Assembly (NCBI RefSeq): GCF_041080835.1 | Contig: NZ_CP129683.1 | Location: 744,001 to 808,000 of the forward strand | Origin: Bifidobacterium sp. WK012_4_13 | GTDB taxonomy: Bacteria; Actinomycetota; Actinomycetes; Actinomycetales; Bifidobacteriaceae | DNA: 64,000 bases | Direction of reading: 5' to 3' | Shown: positions 10,429 through 19,502 of the stretch, in pieces | How positions within the stretch are numbered: the stretch's first letter is position 1 | Layout of the letters: every line of letters begins with the position of its first letter | Notes under the pieces: generated by a model | What the model was told of the DNA's origin: nothing | What the model saw: only the letters and a program-made list of their open reading frames with translations | Database searches by the model: none | Translations under genes and position numbers: made by a program

Positions 10429-10779
10429 ATGAACCAGATCACACATCGCCAGCCCATTGAATTCGGAGCCTTTCCGGCTCAGCCACACGGCGCATTGCAA
10501 GCAATCAGCCAGGCATCGTCAGACGGGACATACGCTCCTCCGTGCCCATGTCTTGCGTTGGCTCGTCATCACATACATCAGTTGCTGCCCATCATCGCCA
10601 CCGCTCAGACCAGGATCGCGGAATCTCAATCTGCGCTTCAAGGCCTGCAAGGACTGACATGGGAGGGAAAAGCTGCGTCGCAGGCTCGTCAGCATGCCCA
10701 ACGCATCATCATTCATGGACAGCGATGCTCGAGGATGCTGTCTGAAATCCAGTTCAGACTCAGCGCTTGGATTCGATGA
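10429..10779 (+). CDS. small WXG-like helical protein
   Basis: A 116-residue protein whose second half is a predicted helix-turn-helix hairpin with Trp-Glu-Gly at residues 78-80 followed by an Ala/Gln-rich helix, resembling WXG100 proteins. The first 45 residues are an unusual Pro/Cys/His-containing extension. It is preceded by GAGGC close to the ATG. Its stop overlaps the start of the downstream hydrolase (ATGATG junction), so the two are translationally coupled and may form a partner pair. WXG membership is suggestive, not certain. Confidence 0.65.
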   Translation: MNQITHRQPIEFGAFPAQPHGALQAISQASSDGTYAPPCPCLALARHHIHQLLPIIATAQTRIAESQSALQGLQGLTWEGKAASQARQHAQRIIIHGQRCSRMLSEIQFRLSAWIR

Positions 10780-12110
10780 TGAGGCAGTATTCCCCAGGAA
10801 GTCTGCAATCATCGGTCTATGGGGGCAAGCCGTTCTCAACCCCTGAATCCCTTGCGTGCATCACGGTGGTTCATCAGCTTGAGGCCACGTCTGAGTCCTT
10901 GGCAAGGTGCACGACGCACTGGCGCGAGGCAATCATGCGAACCGCATGCCTGCCGGCCCAGGCTCCGCTCTGCCCTGCCTTGTCTGCAGAGTCATCGCAC
11001 CATCCGGGAGCATACCTTCACACCCTTCTGCAACCCACCTGGCTCGTTGCCATGCTGACGGAAGTCGCCGCATCCGAGCAGACGCTGTCGGATGGCATCT
11101 CGGAACTTGCTCGATTGCTGGCTCGCGCTCACTCGACATATTCTCATGCCGAGGAAACCACCCTTCGCATGCTTGCGGGGCTCGCTGCAGGCTTTGGCAT
11201 CGGCATGATCGCACATGGTCTGAGCGGCTACACCAGCCTCGTCTCCGCGCTGAAGCAGGGCAACGATCTCAGCGTGCGGCAGGTCGAAGGCATCTCGCTG
11301 CCTGCAGCACGATCGGTGAGGCAGGCCCTGTCGAACCTGCAGCGCATCGGGTCGCAGGGCGACGGATATTACGCCACCATTGCCATTCAGCGATATGTCG
11401 ACGCGAAGGGCCTGGCATCTTGGGTGGTGACGATACCAGGAACCGACTCCCACGCCGATACGCCGATAGGATGGCTGCAGAACGTGGAACTCATGAGCGA
11501 CAGTGCCGAACGACGCATGAACGCAGACAGTGTCAGATTCGTCCTTGCAGCGATGAAGGAGGCTGGAATCAGGCAATCAGACAAGGTGGCCCTGGTCGGG
11601 CATTCCCAGGGAGGAATTGTCGCGGCAACGATCGCAGCCGACGCGCAGAGGGAATATCAGATATCCCATGTGATCACGGCAGGCTCGCCAGTCGGCAACC
11701 ACCCGATACCGCAGAAGACCTGGGTCACCAGCATAGAGGTCGATCGAGATGTGGTTCCCGGCCTTGATGGAAGACGCAATCCCAGCAATGCATCATGGCT
11801 GAGCGTGCGCGCACGGACGACATCTTCAGCGGAGCCGGCGGGCATGGCATGCAAGACAGGGGCGGACAGGACCGAGACGGAGGAAGAGCCACAATCGGAG
11901 AGGGACTGCGCCGTGGAATCCGATGCTGCCGTCGAAGCGTCGAAAGGTGAGCATCATTCGATGGAAAAGCAGCAGGAAGCCTGGAACGATGCCCTCCATA
12001 TAGGTTCTCCGGCTGCGAGCATGCACGACGAGCACTTCAAGGCGATCACCTCCGGCACCCTCGAATCGACAAGGCATTACCAAGGACGACTGCATGCCGC
12101 CACCGGATGA
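10776..12110 (+). CDS. predicted alpha/beta serine hydrolase with WXG-like helical N-terminus
   Basis: A 444-residue protein. The first ~150 residues are helical, with a segment LARAHSTYSHAEETT resembling the tail of WXG/LXG proteins, followed by a hydrophobic stretch (about 130-148). From about residue 210 it looks like a lipase/esterase: beta-strand VVTIPGT, a nucleophile elbow GHSQG with Ser277, a plausible Asp (323 or 325) and His (417 or 420) to complete a triad. A charged, Glu-rich insert lies at about 365-405. No cleavable signal peptide is seen. The start at 10776 overlaps the stop of the WXG-like gene. Substrate and secretion are unknown. It could be a secreted effector, an envelope lipase or a housekeeping esterase. 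Confidence 0.8.
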   Translation: MMRQYSPGSLQSSVYGGKPFSTPESLACITVVHQLEATSESLARCTTHWREAIMRTACLPAQAPLCPALSAESSHHPGAYLHTLLQPTWLVAMLTEVAASEQTLSDGISELARLLARAHSTYSHAEETTLRMLAGLAAGFGIGMIAHGLSGYTSLVSALKQGNDLSVRQVEGISLPAARSVRQALSNLQRIGSQGDGYYATIAIQRYVDAKGLASWVVTIPGTDSHADTPIGWLQNVELMSDSAERRMNADSVRFVLAAMKEAGIRQSDKVALVGHSQGGIVAATIAADAQREYQISHVITAGSPVGNHPIPQKTWVTSIEVDRDVVPGLDGRRNPSNASWLSVRARTTSSAEPAGMACKTGADRTETEEEPQSERDCAVESDAAVEASKGEHHSMEKQQEAWNDALHIGSPAASMHDEHFKAITSGTLESTRHYQGRLHAATG

Positions 12111-12164
12111 TCGCCTGACCGACGCTCACCCATAGCGTTCAGGGCTTCGCGTATTCTGTTGGCT

Positions 12165-13604
12165 ATGAAGCTTTCTGAAATTGAACCCGCACTTGCCCTC
12201 AGCCCTCTCGATGGACGCTATCAGTCACAGACATCACCTCTCACCGAATATTTGAGCGAGGCCGCGCTCAATCGCGAACGCATGCGCGTCGAGGTCGAAT
12301 GGATGATTCTGCTCGCGAATGGCTTTGACGGCAACGGCTTGCAGGCCATCATCCCTGGAGTGACCCCATTCACCGAAGCTGAGCGACGGTATCTGCGGAG
12401 CATTCCCGAGGCTTTCGGAAAAGATGGCATCGCAGAGCTCAAGGCCATCGAGGAAGTCACCCATCATGACGTGAAGGCCGTTGAATACTACATCGACCGT
12501 CGCCTTGACGCCGCTGCGGAACAACTCGGCACAGATACCGAGCTTGCCAGACTCAAGCCACTCGTTCACTTCGCCTGCACCAGCGAAGACATCAACAACC
12601 TTTCGTACGCTCGCTGCGTCAAGGACGCAGTCCAGCAGATCTGGCTTCCAGCGGCTCTGGAACTCGTTGACTACATCAAGGACAAGGCCGAGGAGTTCAA
12701 GGATCTCTCCATGCTGAGCCTGACGCATGGCCAACCCGCCACTCCAACGACTCTAGGCAAGGAACTTGCCGTGTTCGCCTATCGGCTGGGTCGCCAGATC
12801 AAGCATATCGAACTTCAGGAGTACCTGGGCAAGATCAACGGTGCGACGGGAACGTTCGGCGCGCATGTCGCCGCCCTACCCGACGTCGACTGGCTCGCCG
12901 TCTCACAGGAATTCGTCACCAATCGAATGCACCTGACATGGAATCCCCTCACCACTCAGATCGAATCGCACGACTGGCAGGCTGAACTCTATGGAAGCAT
13001 CAGCCATCTCAACCGCATCCTGCATAATCTGGCGACGGATTCATGGATGTATATCTCACGAGGAGTGTTCGCGCAGACTCCTGTCAAGGGAGCAACCGGT
13101 TCAAGCACCATGCCTCACAAGGTCAATCCGATTCGCTTCGAGAACGCCGAGGCCAACCTCGAGATCTCATGCTCGTTCTTCGACACGCTCGGCGCCACGC
13201 TCACGGAGACCCGTTGGCAGCGCGATCTCACCGATTCCACCACCCAGCGCAATATCGGATCTGCATTCGGATATGCGCTGCTGGCACTGGACAATCTGCT
13301 CGGCGGACTCAAATCCGTGCATCCGAACCATGCCGTCATACAACGAGAGCTGCAGGAAAACTGGGAGGTGCTTGGCGAGCCGATTCAGACCGCGATGCGT
13401 GCAGCGGCCCTGGAAGGGCGTTCCGGAATGGACAACCCCTATGAGCGAGTCAAGGAACTCATGCGAGGCCATGCCATAGATCAGGAAGCCGTCGAATCCT
13501 TCATATCCACGATCGACTTCGATGATGAAACGTCAAGTCGGCTGAAGCGATTGCGTCCCGAAAGCTATGTGGGCATCGCCGGACGTTTGGTAAACTTCGA
13601 CTGA
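12165..13604 (+). CDS. purB: adenylosuccinate lyase
   Basis: A 479-residue enzyme that cleaves SAICAR to AICAR plus fumarate and adenylosuccinate to AMP plus fumarate in purine synthesis. The fumarase/aspartase-superfamily signature SSTMPHKVNP is near residues 310-320 and the N-terminal LSPLDGRY motif is typical. I use ATG 12165; an in-frame TTG lies six bases earlier. There is no clear ribosome-binding site, while TATTCT lies about 10 bases upstream, so a very short leader is possible. The flippase-like gene begins one base after the stop. Confidence 0.97.
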   Translation: MKLSEIEPALALSPLDGRYQSQTSPLTEYLSEAALNRERMRVEVEWMILLANGFDGNGLQAIIPGVTPFTEAERRYLRSIPEAFGKDGIAELKAIEEVTHHDVKAVEYYIDRRLDAAAEQLGTDTELARLKPLVHFACTSEDINNLSYARCVKDAVQQIWLPAALELVDYIKDKAEEFKDLSMLSLTHGQPATPTTLGKELAVFAYRLGRQIKHIELQEYLGKINGATGTFGAHVAALPDVDWLAVSQEFVTNRMHLTWNPLTTQIESHDWQAELYGSISHLNRILHNLATDSWMYISRGVFAQTPVKGATGSSTMPHKVNPIRFENAEANLEISCSFFDTLGATLTETRWQRDLTDSTTQRNIGSAFGYALLALDNLLGGLKSVHPNHAVIQRELQENWEVLGEPIQTAMRAAALEGRSGMDNPYERVKELMRGHAIDQEAVESFISTIDFDDETSSRLKRLRPESYVGIAGRLVNFD

Positions 13605-13605
13605 T

Positions 13606-16215
13606 ATGGGGAACAATCTCAAGAAGAGAGATAATGTCCAGGATTCGGACAATCAGGCAGACCTCGGATCGAGCAGTCAGGCGACACCGATCTCTGCCAC
13701 TATTCCATCGGACGATGGCCATGCCACGGACGATGGTCCTTCCACAGATAACGTTGTGCCGCAGATAACGGACACCGCTCCAAAGCGCGTGCACGATTTT
13801 GGCGACCTGGTGCGAGCAGGGTCGTATCTGCTGGCATTCGTCCTCGTGGTGCTTGTGTCTCTTTACCTCAAGGGACTGACCGCAGGCGTCGAATCCGACG
13901 TGCACACCACGGCCGGCCATGCGCTTGAGTGGCTTGTCGACTTTCCGACCAGCCTGCTGCAGCAATTCGTCACTACCGTGATAGTCATATGGGTCCTCGT
14001 TCAGCTGCTCATCAACAGGGAATGGCAGCAGGCCATAACGTCAACGCTGGCACTGTTCAGCGGGTATACGGTCATCCGACTGCTGTCGATGCTCATCATT
14101 CATATAGGCAATCAGACCTTGATCGAGGCTTTGAGCTCCTCAGCGCTGCTCACAGGCATTGGGTTTCTGCCTGACATATATGCCGGACTGGGAGCGTTCC
14201 TCACCGCCGCGGGCCCCCGGCGCATGCGCAATTCACTGGTGTGGGGGTGGAATCTGCTGCTGGGAGTCGGCATCGTTTCGGTCGCTCTGTCATCCAACTC
14301 ACTGTCAGGCTCATTGGTTTCGATCACCGTAGGCTGCATGCTGGGCATGCTCATCCGCTTCGCATCCGGAACCCAGAACAAGGGTGCATGGGGAAATGAG
14401 ATTGTGCAATCGGTGAGGACCATAGGCATATCCACCGCCGTGCTCGAACGTCTGTCGGAAGATGACAGCCACGCAATGCACTCCGGCGATCCTCAGGACG
14501 AAAGGCAGCAAGCCCAGGTCCGAGATGCCCAGAGCGGATCCTCCCTTCTCGATGACAACACCTCGCAGTCACGCATATACCGGCTCGTCGACACGCAAGG
14601 CAGGTCATATGTGGTCTCGGTCCTGGACAACCAGACGCATACCGCCGGATATCTTCTGCAGGTGTGGCGATGGATCAAATTCTCCGGAATCGCGATGCGG
14701 CGCGACAGATCTGCCTATGACACGACCGAACATCATCTTTCGATGCTGCTCGGACTTCGCAATCTGGGCCTGACAGCCGCCCACCCATACGCGATGTCTG
14801 CGGTGGGCGAGTCGTCGGTTCTTGTCTTCGACACCGACGTGAGGCTTGAAAAGCTCGATCTTGACGGCATTGACGACGACGATGCCAGACAGATGATGCA
14901 CTATCTGGAGACAGCCCATCGACATGGGTACACGCATCGCCATATCTCCGCCTCGAATCTCTCACGCGACGAGCATGGCAACGTAGTCATCGCAGGTTGG
15001 CAGAATGGCGACTATGCAAGCTCCTCACCGAATATGAGCATCGATCGGGTGCAGCTTCTTGTACTTCTCTGCTGCACCATAGGCCGTGAACGCACTTTGA
15101 ATATCGCATGCGCCGTCTGGGGCAAGGATGCGGTCATCCAGCTCGCGCCCTTCATGCAGAAGGTCGCCATTCCCGCATCGACCTGCGCCCTGCCGACATG
15201 GGGCAAAAACACGATTCGAGACCTGCGGGACGATGTTCGCAAGCTGAGCGATGAAGAAGCCGTCGAATCGCTCGAGACGGTGAATCTCTCCCGTTTCAGC
15301 TTCCGCTCCTTCGCGGCCTTGGTGCTGCTGATCGTCGCCGTCGTGGTCATCATCACACAGCTGAACCTTCAACAGGTCATCGATGCAGTCACCCATGCCA
15401 ACCCATGGATGGCGGGTCTGTGCTTCCTCTTCGGCGTCATGGCCTGGCTCGGCGGCGCCATATCGCTTGGCACCTTCGTCGACAGGGACAAGCGCAACTA
15501 CCTTGGTCTGTTCCTGACGCAGGTCGCTTCGAGCTTCACTGCCGTCTCCATGCCTTCCGGCGTAGGCCCCGCCTTCGTCAATCTGCAATACCTGAGAAAG
15601 AGCGGGTACAAGAATAGCATCGCCACGGCGATCATGAGCGCAGTGGTGGCCGTGCAGTTTGCCACCACATTCCTGCTTCTGGTCTTCATAGGCATATTCA
15701 CGGGCCGCAGCAGCTTCTCCGGCATGATCCCAACGAACACCCTCGTCGTAGTGATCGGCGTTCTGGCAATCATCATCGCACTCGCAATCGCGATTACTCC
15801 CGTTCGCCAATATGCGATGAAGCGTCTGCTTCCGATAGTGTCGACCTACACACGTCAGCTGCTTGATGTGCTGACCCAGCCCAAGGAGCTGATCATCAGT
15901 TCCTTGGGATCATGGCTGCAGAGCTTCGGCCTCGGATTCGGCTACTGGGCGGCACTGATGGCATTTGGATACCACACCAACATCATGGAAACCACATTCA
16001 TATATCTTCTGGCCAACACGATCGGTTCGGCAGTGCCGACACCGGGAGGGTTGGGAGCCGTGGAGGCTGCGCTGACATTCGGATTCTCGAGCCTTGGCGT
16101 CCCTACCGCACTGTCTCTTTCAGCAACGGTGCTCTTCCGCGTCGCAACGTATTGGATTCGCATTCCACTCGGCGCCCTTGCCGCCAAATGGCTGGAAAGG
16201 CACAGTCTTCTCTAG
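13606..16215 (+). CDS. flippase-domain membrane protein (LPG synthase TM / UPF0104) with kinase-like middle region
   Basis: An 869-residue protein in three parts. Residues 1-60 are hydrophilic. About 65-260 contains several transmembrane helices. About 290-555 is a cytoplasmic region resembling a degenerate protein-kinase or phosphotransferase fold: HRHISASN stands where a kinase would have HRD...N, and the Asp is replaced. About 565-869 is an eight-helix-type lysylphosphatidylglycerol-synthase flippase domain, including the GGLGAVEAA motif near the C-terminus. No aminoacyl-transfer (MprF synthase) domain is present. It probably moves or modifies a lipid or lipid-linked substrate. It starts one base after purB, so it may be co-transcribed. 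Only the flippase assignment is confident. Confidence 0.88.
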   Translation: MGNNLKKRDNVQDSDNQADLGSSSQATPISATIPSDDGHATDDGPSTDNVVPQITDTAPKRVHDFGDLVRAGSYLLAFVLVVLVSLYLKGLTAGVESDVHTTAGHALEWLVDFPTSLLQQFVTTVIVIWVLVQLLINREWQQAITSTLALFSGYTVIRLLSMLIIHIGNQTLIEALSSSALLTGIGFLPDIYAGLGAFLTAAGPRRMRNSLVWGWNLLLGVGIVSVALSSNSLSGSLVSITVGCMLGMLIRFASGTQNKGAWGNEIVQSVRTIGISTAVLERLSEDDSHAMHSGDPQDERQQAQVRDAQSGSSLLDDNTSQSRIYRLVDTQGRSYVVSVLDNQTHTAGYLLQVWRWIKFSGIAMRRDRSAYDTTEHHLSMLLGLRNLGLTAAHPYAMSAVGESSVLVFDTDVRLEKLDLDGIDDDDARQMMHYLETAHRHGYTHRHISASNLSRDEHGNVVIAGWQNGDYASSSPNMSIDRVQLLVLLCCTIGRERTLNIACAVWGKDAVIQLAPFMQKVAIPASTCALPTWGKNTIRDLRDDVRKLSDEEAVESLETVNLSRFSFRSFAALVLLIVAVVVIITQLNLQQVIDAVTHANPWMAGLCFLFGVMAWLGGAISLGTFVDRDKRNYLGLFLTQVASSFTAVSMPSGVGPAFVNLQYLRKSGYKNSIATAIMSAVVAVQFATTFLLLVFIGIFTGRSSFSGMIPTNTLVVVIGVLAIIIALAIAITPVRQYAMKRLLPIVSTYTRQLLDVLTQPKELIISSLGSWLQSFGLGFGYWAALMAFGYHTNIMETTFIYLLANTIGSAVPTPGGLGAVEAALTFGFSSLGVPTALSLSATVLFRVATYWIRIPLGALAAKWLERHSLL

Positions 16216-16396
16216 TGGGAATCGCCTGACTGGATGACGATGATATGACGATGATGTGAAAATGCTTGTCAAGATACCGGCGTTTTGCAGAAAAAACCCT
16301 TAGGAACGCGGCAATTTCAACGGATATGCGCTAATATCGTCTGTGACCGATGGGTTTCCCGGAAAGGATGGGGGCCCCCAAAAGAAGGATGCTCAT

Positions 16397-16678
16397 ATGG
16401 CATACAACAAGTCCGATCTCGTTTCAAAGATTGCACAGAAGTCAAACCTGACCAAGGCACAGTCTGAGGCTGCAATCAACGCATTTCAGGATATTTTTGT
16501 GGAGTCCCTCCAGTCAGGCGAAGGCCTGAGACTTACGGGTCTTTTCTCGGCGGAACGCGTCAAGCGCGCTGCCCGCACCGGCCGCAACCCACGCACCGGT
16601 GAAACCATCAAGATTCCAGCAAGCTACGGCGTCCGCATCAGCGCAGGCTCACTGCTCAAGAAGGCAGTCACCAAGTAA
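16397..16678 (+). CDS. hup: DNA-binding protein HU
   Basis: A 93-residue histone-like nucleoid protein. It has the HU/IHF N-terminal helices, the conserved GRNPRTGE arm motif at residues 60-67 that inserts into the DNA minor groove, and a basic C-terminus. The ATG at 16397 has AGAAGGA eight bases upstream; an in-frame upstream extension lacks family similarity. It is followed 22 bases later by a strong palindromic terminator and is monocistronic, as expected for an abundant protein. Confidence 0.96.
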   Translation: MAYNKSDLVSKIAQKSNLTKAQSEAAINAFQDIFVESLQSGEGLRLTGLFSAERVKRAARTGRNPRTGETIKIPASYGVRISAGSLLKKAVTK

Positions 16679-16700
16679 TCTGGGGACATACAAACGTTGT

Positions 16701-16736
16701 AATCCCGGTCGATAACGTTATCGACCGGGATTTTTG
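16701..16736 (+). terminator. strong palindromic terminator after HU
   Basis: A perfect 32-nt palindrome (16701-16716 with 16717-16732) containing CCCGGTCGATAAC, followed by T residues on the plus strand. It ends the HU message and may also insulate the convergent pafA gene, although the minus-strand T-tract is weak. Confidence 0.85.
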
Positions 16737-16757
16737 ATTTCGCGGTCAAGACGCACA

Positions 16758-18278
16758 TCAGGAATCACGTTCGATGTAGCCAGGAGCCATGGAATCGATG
16801 AATTCCTCGAAATCCGGGGTGACATCACTCATGAAGGGATCCATGATCTCGAATTCCGCATGATGGTCCCCCATGGCGACCAGATGCGTCCAATCGCATG
16901 ACCATGGGATATCGCTGGCAAGCGCCCTGCGAACGAATAGGCCACGCAGCCGTGCGCGCGTGTCAGCTGGAGGGTTGCTCGCCGAATCCGAGATCATTTC
17001 CTTGGAGATCAGGGTCTTCAACTGGCGATGCCGCTCCAGGGATTCTATGACATGCCCATTGACGATGTCATGGTATTCGAAATCAAGCATCTTCATCTGC
17101 GCCCATGATGGCGACGATTTCCCCATATGGGCACGACCGCGTCGATTCAGCGCATTGATTATGCGTAGCTTCGCCGCCCAGTCTACCCAATCCGACAGGG
17201 CCTGCCAGTTCCCCGCTTCGATGGCCTGAAGCGCACGGCCCCATAGTTCAAGGACCTGCCCCGCATCGTCAAGGACGGAGCTTCCCAGACCGCTATGACG
17301 GGACACGAAGTCCTGGGCCGCCTCAAGATACACATGCTGGATGGACAGTGCGGATGACTGCGCCGAGTGCTGTTCGCCGGAGTCCGCCACCACATCGATC
17401 ATGGCACGGCCAGTGAGGTCCCTGCTGACGGCACGGATCGCCTTCCCGGGAGAGACAAGCGCACAACGTTCGAATGGTGTCGCAGAACCCTTCTCGATGG
17501 CCTCCTCGATGATGCAGAGCACCAGGTGAGTCGTGGCCAGCTTCATCCATGTGGCGACCTGGGAGCGATTCGAGTCGCCGACGATGACATGCAGTCTGCG
17601 GAAAAGCTCAGGATCGGCATGTGGCTCGTCACGGGTGTTCACCATCGGGCGCGAGCGGGTCGTTGCACTCGAGACAGCCTCGTCAAGATAGTCGGCGCGC
17701 TGGGAAAGCTCGAAACCGTCTCTCGTGACCTTTCCCGCACCGGAGAAAAGCTGTCGCGTCACCAGGAAGGGCACCAACAGCCTGCGCACGTCATCGAGTG
17801 AGACGTGGCGTCGCAGCAGATAGTTCTCATGACATCCGAATGACTGTCCAGAGGCATCGACGTTGTTCTTGAACACGTGCACGCGCGCCTCGGCACCATA
17901 TTCACGCTGGAGCTGTTTTTGGGCGCGTAGGGCAAGGCGAGCCACGATCCGCTCACCTGCAAGATCCTGCTTCACGGCGTCCAACGGGGTGCGCGCCTCG
18001 GCAGTCGCGTACTCGGGGTGCGATCCGACATCCAGGTAAAGGCGGGCGCCGTTCTGCAGATAGGTGTTGGTCGACCGGGCGCGTGAGATGACCGGCTGAA
18101 ACATCGTTCTGGCGATATCCGGAGCCGGGCAGAGCCTCTCAGTTCCAGTGAGGCTCACCCCATATTCCGTTTCTATGCCGAATATGCGTGCGAAGGCACC
18201 GCCGCGGGACCCTCGTAACCGGTCGTGGTCCATTGCCTCAAGATGGGAATCGCGTAGCTGAGGCACATCACTCGCCAC
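16758..18278 (-). CDS. pafA: Pup--protein ligase PafA
   Basis: A 506-residue ligase of the glutamine-synthetase-like/PafA-Dop superfamily. It attaches the C-terminal Glu of Pup to lysines of target proteins using ATP. Visible signatures are the N-terminal FGIETEYG metal/ATP motif, the catalytic-loop region [13 protein letters not shown], and the [18 protein letters not shown] stretch. It lies directly after pup and overlaps its stop by 11 bases if the GTG at 18278 is used; GTG 18266 or ATG 18236 are alternative starts. pup ends in GGE, not GGQ, so PafA could act without prior deamidation. It is one of four pupylation genes in the cluster. Confidence 0.96.
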   Translation of the reverse strand: MASDVPQLRDSHLEAMDHDRLRGSRGGAFARIFGIETEYGVSLTGTERLCPAPDIARTMFQPVISRARSTNTYLQNGARLYLDVGSHPEYATAEARTPLDAVKQDLAGERIVARLALRAQKQLQREYGAEARVHVFKNNVDASGQSFGCHENYLLRRHVSLDDVRRLLVPFLVTRQLFSGAGKVTRDGFELSQRADYLDEAVSSATTRSRPMVNTRDEPHADPELFRRLHVIVGDSNRSQVATWMKLATTHLVLCIIEEAIEKGSATPFERCALVSPGKAIRAVSRDLTGRAMIDVVADSGEQHSAQSSALSIQHVYLEAAQDFVSRHSGLGSSVLDDAGQVLELWGRALQAIEAGNWQALSDWVDWAAKLRIINALNRRGRAHMGKSSPSWAQMKMLDFEYHDIVNGHVIESLERHRQLKTLISKEMISDSASNPPADTRARLRGLFVRRALASDIPWSCDWTHLVAMGDHHAEFEIMDPFMSDVTPDFEEFIDSMAPGYIERDS

Positions 18279-18459
18279 CCTTTTGCACGAATCTGTTCAC
18301 GTACTCTTCGGCGTTCTCACTAAGCGAGGTCTCGATATCATCAAGCACCGAATCAAGCTCGTCGATGTTCGATTCATCGCCCTTCACACGTTGGGCCGAT
18401 CCCTGCTCCTGCACATCGTCATGCGCCTGCCGAACGATGCGGCTACGTTCCTGTGGCAT
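18268..18459 (-). CDS. pup: prokaryotic ubiquitin-like protein Pup
   Basis: A 63-residue, intrinsically disordered, acidic protein ending in Gly-Gly-Glu, the ready-to-ligate form of Pup. The central helix-prone segment ([20 protein letters not shown]) is the part that binds the coiled coil of Mpa/ARC and the grooves of PafA and Dop. The ATG has a textbook AAGGAGG site upstream, excluding longer in-frame starts. It is coupled to pafA downstream. Because the C-terminus is already Glu, Dop is expected to serve mainly as a depupylase. Confidence 0.96.
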   Translation of the reverse strand: MPQERSRIVRQAHDDVQEQGSAQRVKGDESNIDELDSVLDDIETSLSENAEEYVNRFVQKGGE

Positions 18460-18544
18460 ATGTCCTCCTTGCATTGCTGGGACGAGCGCAGTCGCGCGCA
18501 TGAGACATGCATGCCGAACCACGCCAAGACCCCATTGCGACATG

Positions 18545-19381
18545 TCAATCCTGGTTGAGATAGCCCTTCAGGTCTCCATCGATCAGCCCGTTCGATGCGA
18601 CGATGTCGTTGTCCCGTCCCCAGTCGATCGGCTTGCCGTTCCACTGATTCAATCTACCCTGTGACTCCCATACAACCACAGATCCGGCAGAAACGGCAGG
18701 AATATCCCAAGAATGAAGCTTTGGCTCAAAATAGGCGTCGTAGGTTCCATCGGCGACCTTGCACAGGTCAAGTGACGTCGGACCGACACGCTTGATGTCG
18801 GCAGGCCTTCCAGCCATGGCTGCGACCGTTCTCAGCGCGCGTTTCGATTCGTTCGGAAAATATGACATGCCGAAGCTCACCACGGAGCCATCAAGTGAAT
18901 CCGTCGTCGACGGTATGATCTTCTCACGCTTGCTGCCTATCGGCGTTCGCCTGATGCGAATGGCTCCCTGCCCATGAGCCGCAAGGTAGGTCAGGCCGAG
19001 CGCCGGGGCATGGACCACTCCAATGATTGGCGAGGGCACACCATTCTCCTGTATCTCGAACAGGGAGAAAGTCACAGCCCACTCAGCCATGTTGCGCACG
19101 TAATTGATGGCGCCATCAATGTTTCCTATGCACCAGTAGCGTCTGTTGGCCACACGACTGGAACCCTCATCTTCCCAGAATCCATCGGCCGGATCTATCT
19201 TGCCTATGCCGTCTCGGCAAAAACGCATCAGCCGAGTGTCGACCTCGGAGGAAAAGCGCTGTTCCGACTTCGGCTGGACTCGATATTTCAAATCGTGTGG
19301 GTTGACCTGATCCTGAAGGGCGTGCTCTCCAGCCTCGAATGCCAGATGAGAAACCCTCGTGGTTAAATCTCGCAGATCCAT
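18545..19381 (-). CDS. inositol-monophosphatase-like protein, catalytic motif altered
   Basis: A 278-residue member of the FIG/inositol monophosphatase superfamily by overall pattern ([28 protein letters not shown]). The metal-binding motif that is normally DP(I/L)DGT reads GNIDGAINY here, so the first Asp is Gly and the Thr that activates water is Ala; the later WD aspartate is kept. The enzyme may therefore be inactive, weak or altered in substrate. I chose ATG 19381 because GAGGTGGG lies just upstream and similarity begins there. It sits between dop and pup in the same orientation, which is unexpected for a pupylation locus. No link to pupylation is proven. Confidence 0.85.
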   Translation of the reverse strand: MDLRDLTTRVSHLAFEAGEHALQDQVNPHDLKYRVQPKSEQRFSSEVDTRLMRFCRDGIGKIDPADGFWEDEGSSRVANRRYWCIGNIDGAINYVRNMAEWAVTFSLFEIQENGVPSPIIGVVHAPALGLTYLAAHGQGAIRIRRTPIGSKREKIIPSTTDSLDGSVVSFGMSYFPNESKRALRTVAAMAGRPADIKRVGPTSLDLCKVADGTYDAYFEPKLHSWDIPAVSAGSVVVWESQGRLNQWNGKPIDWGRDNDIVASNGLIDGDLKGYLNQD

Positions 19382-19502
19382 CAGTCCCACCTCATTCCTT
19401 CTCGATAGAAATAATACAGAATAGCAATGATTTATCACTTTCCCTAACGACTGACGCCGTCTCCCGAACGAAGGCCATCATATCGCTCTGCACCAAGCCT
19501 CA

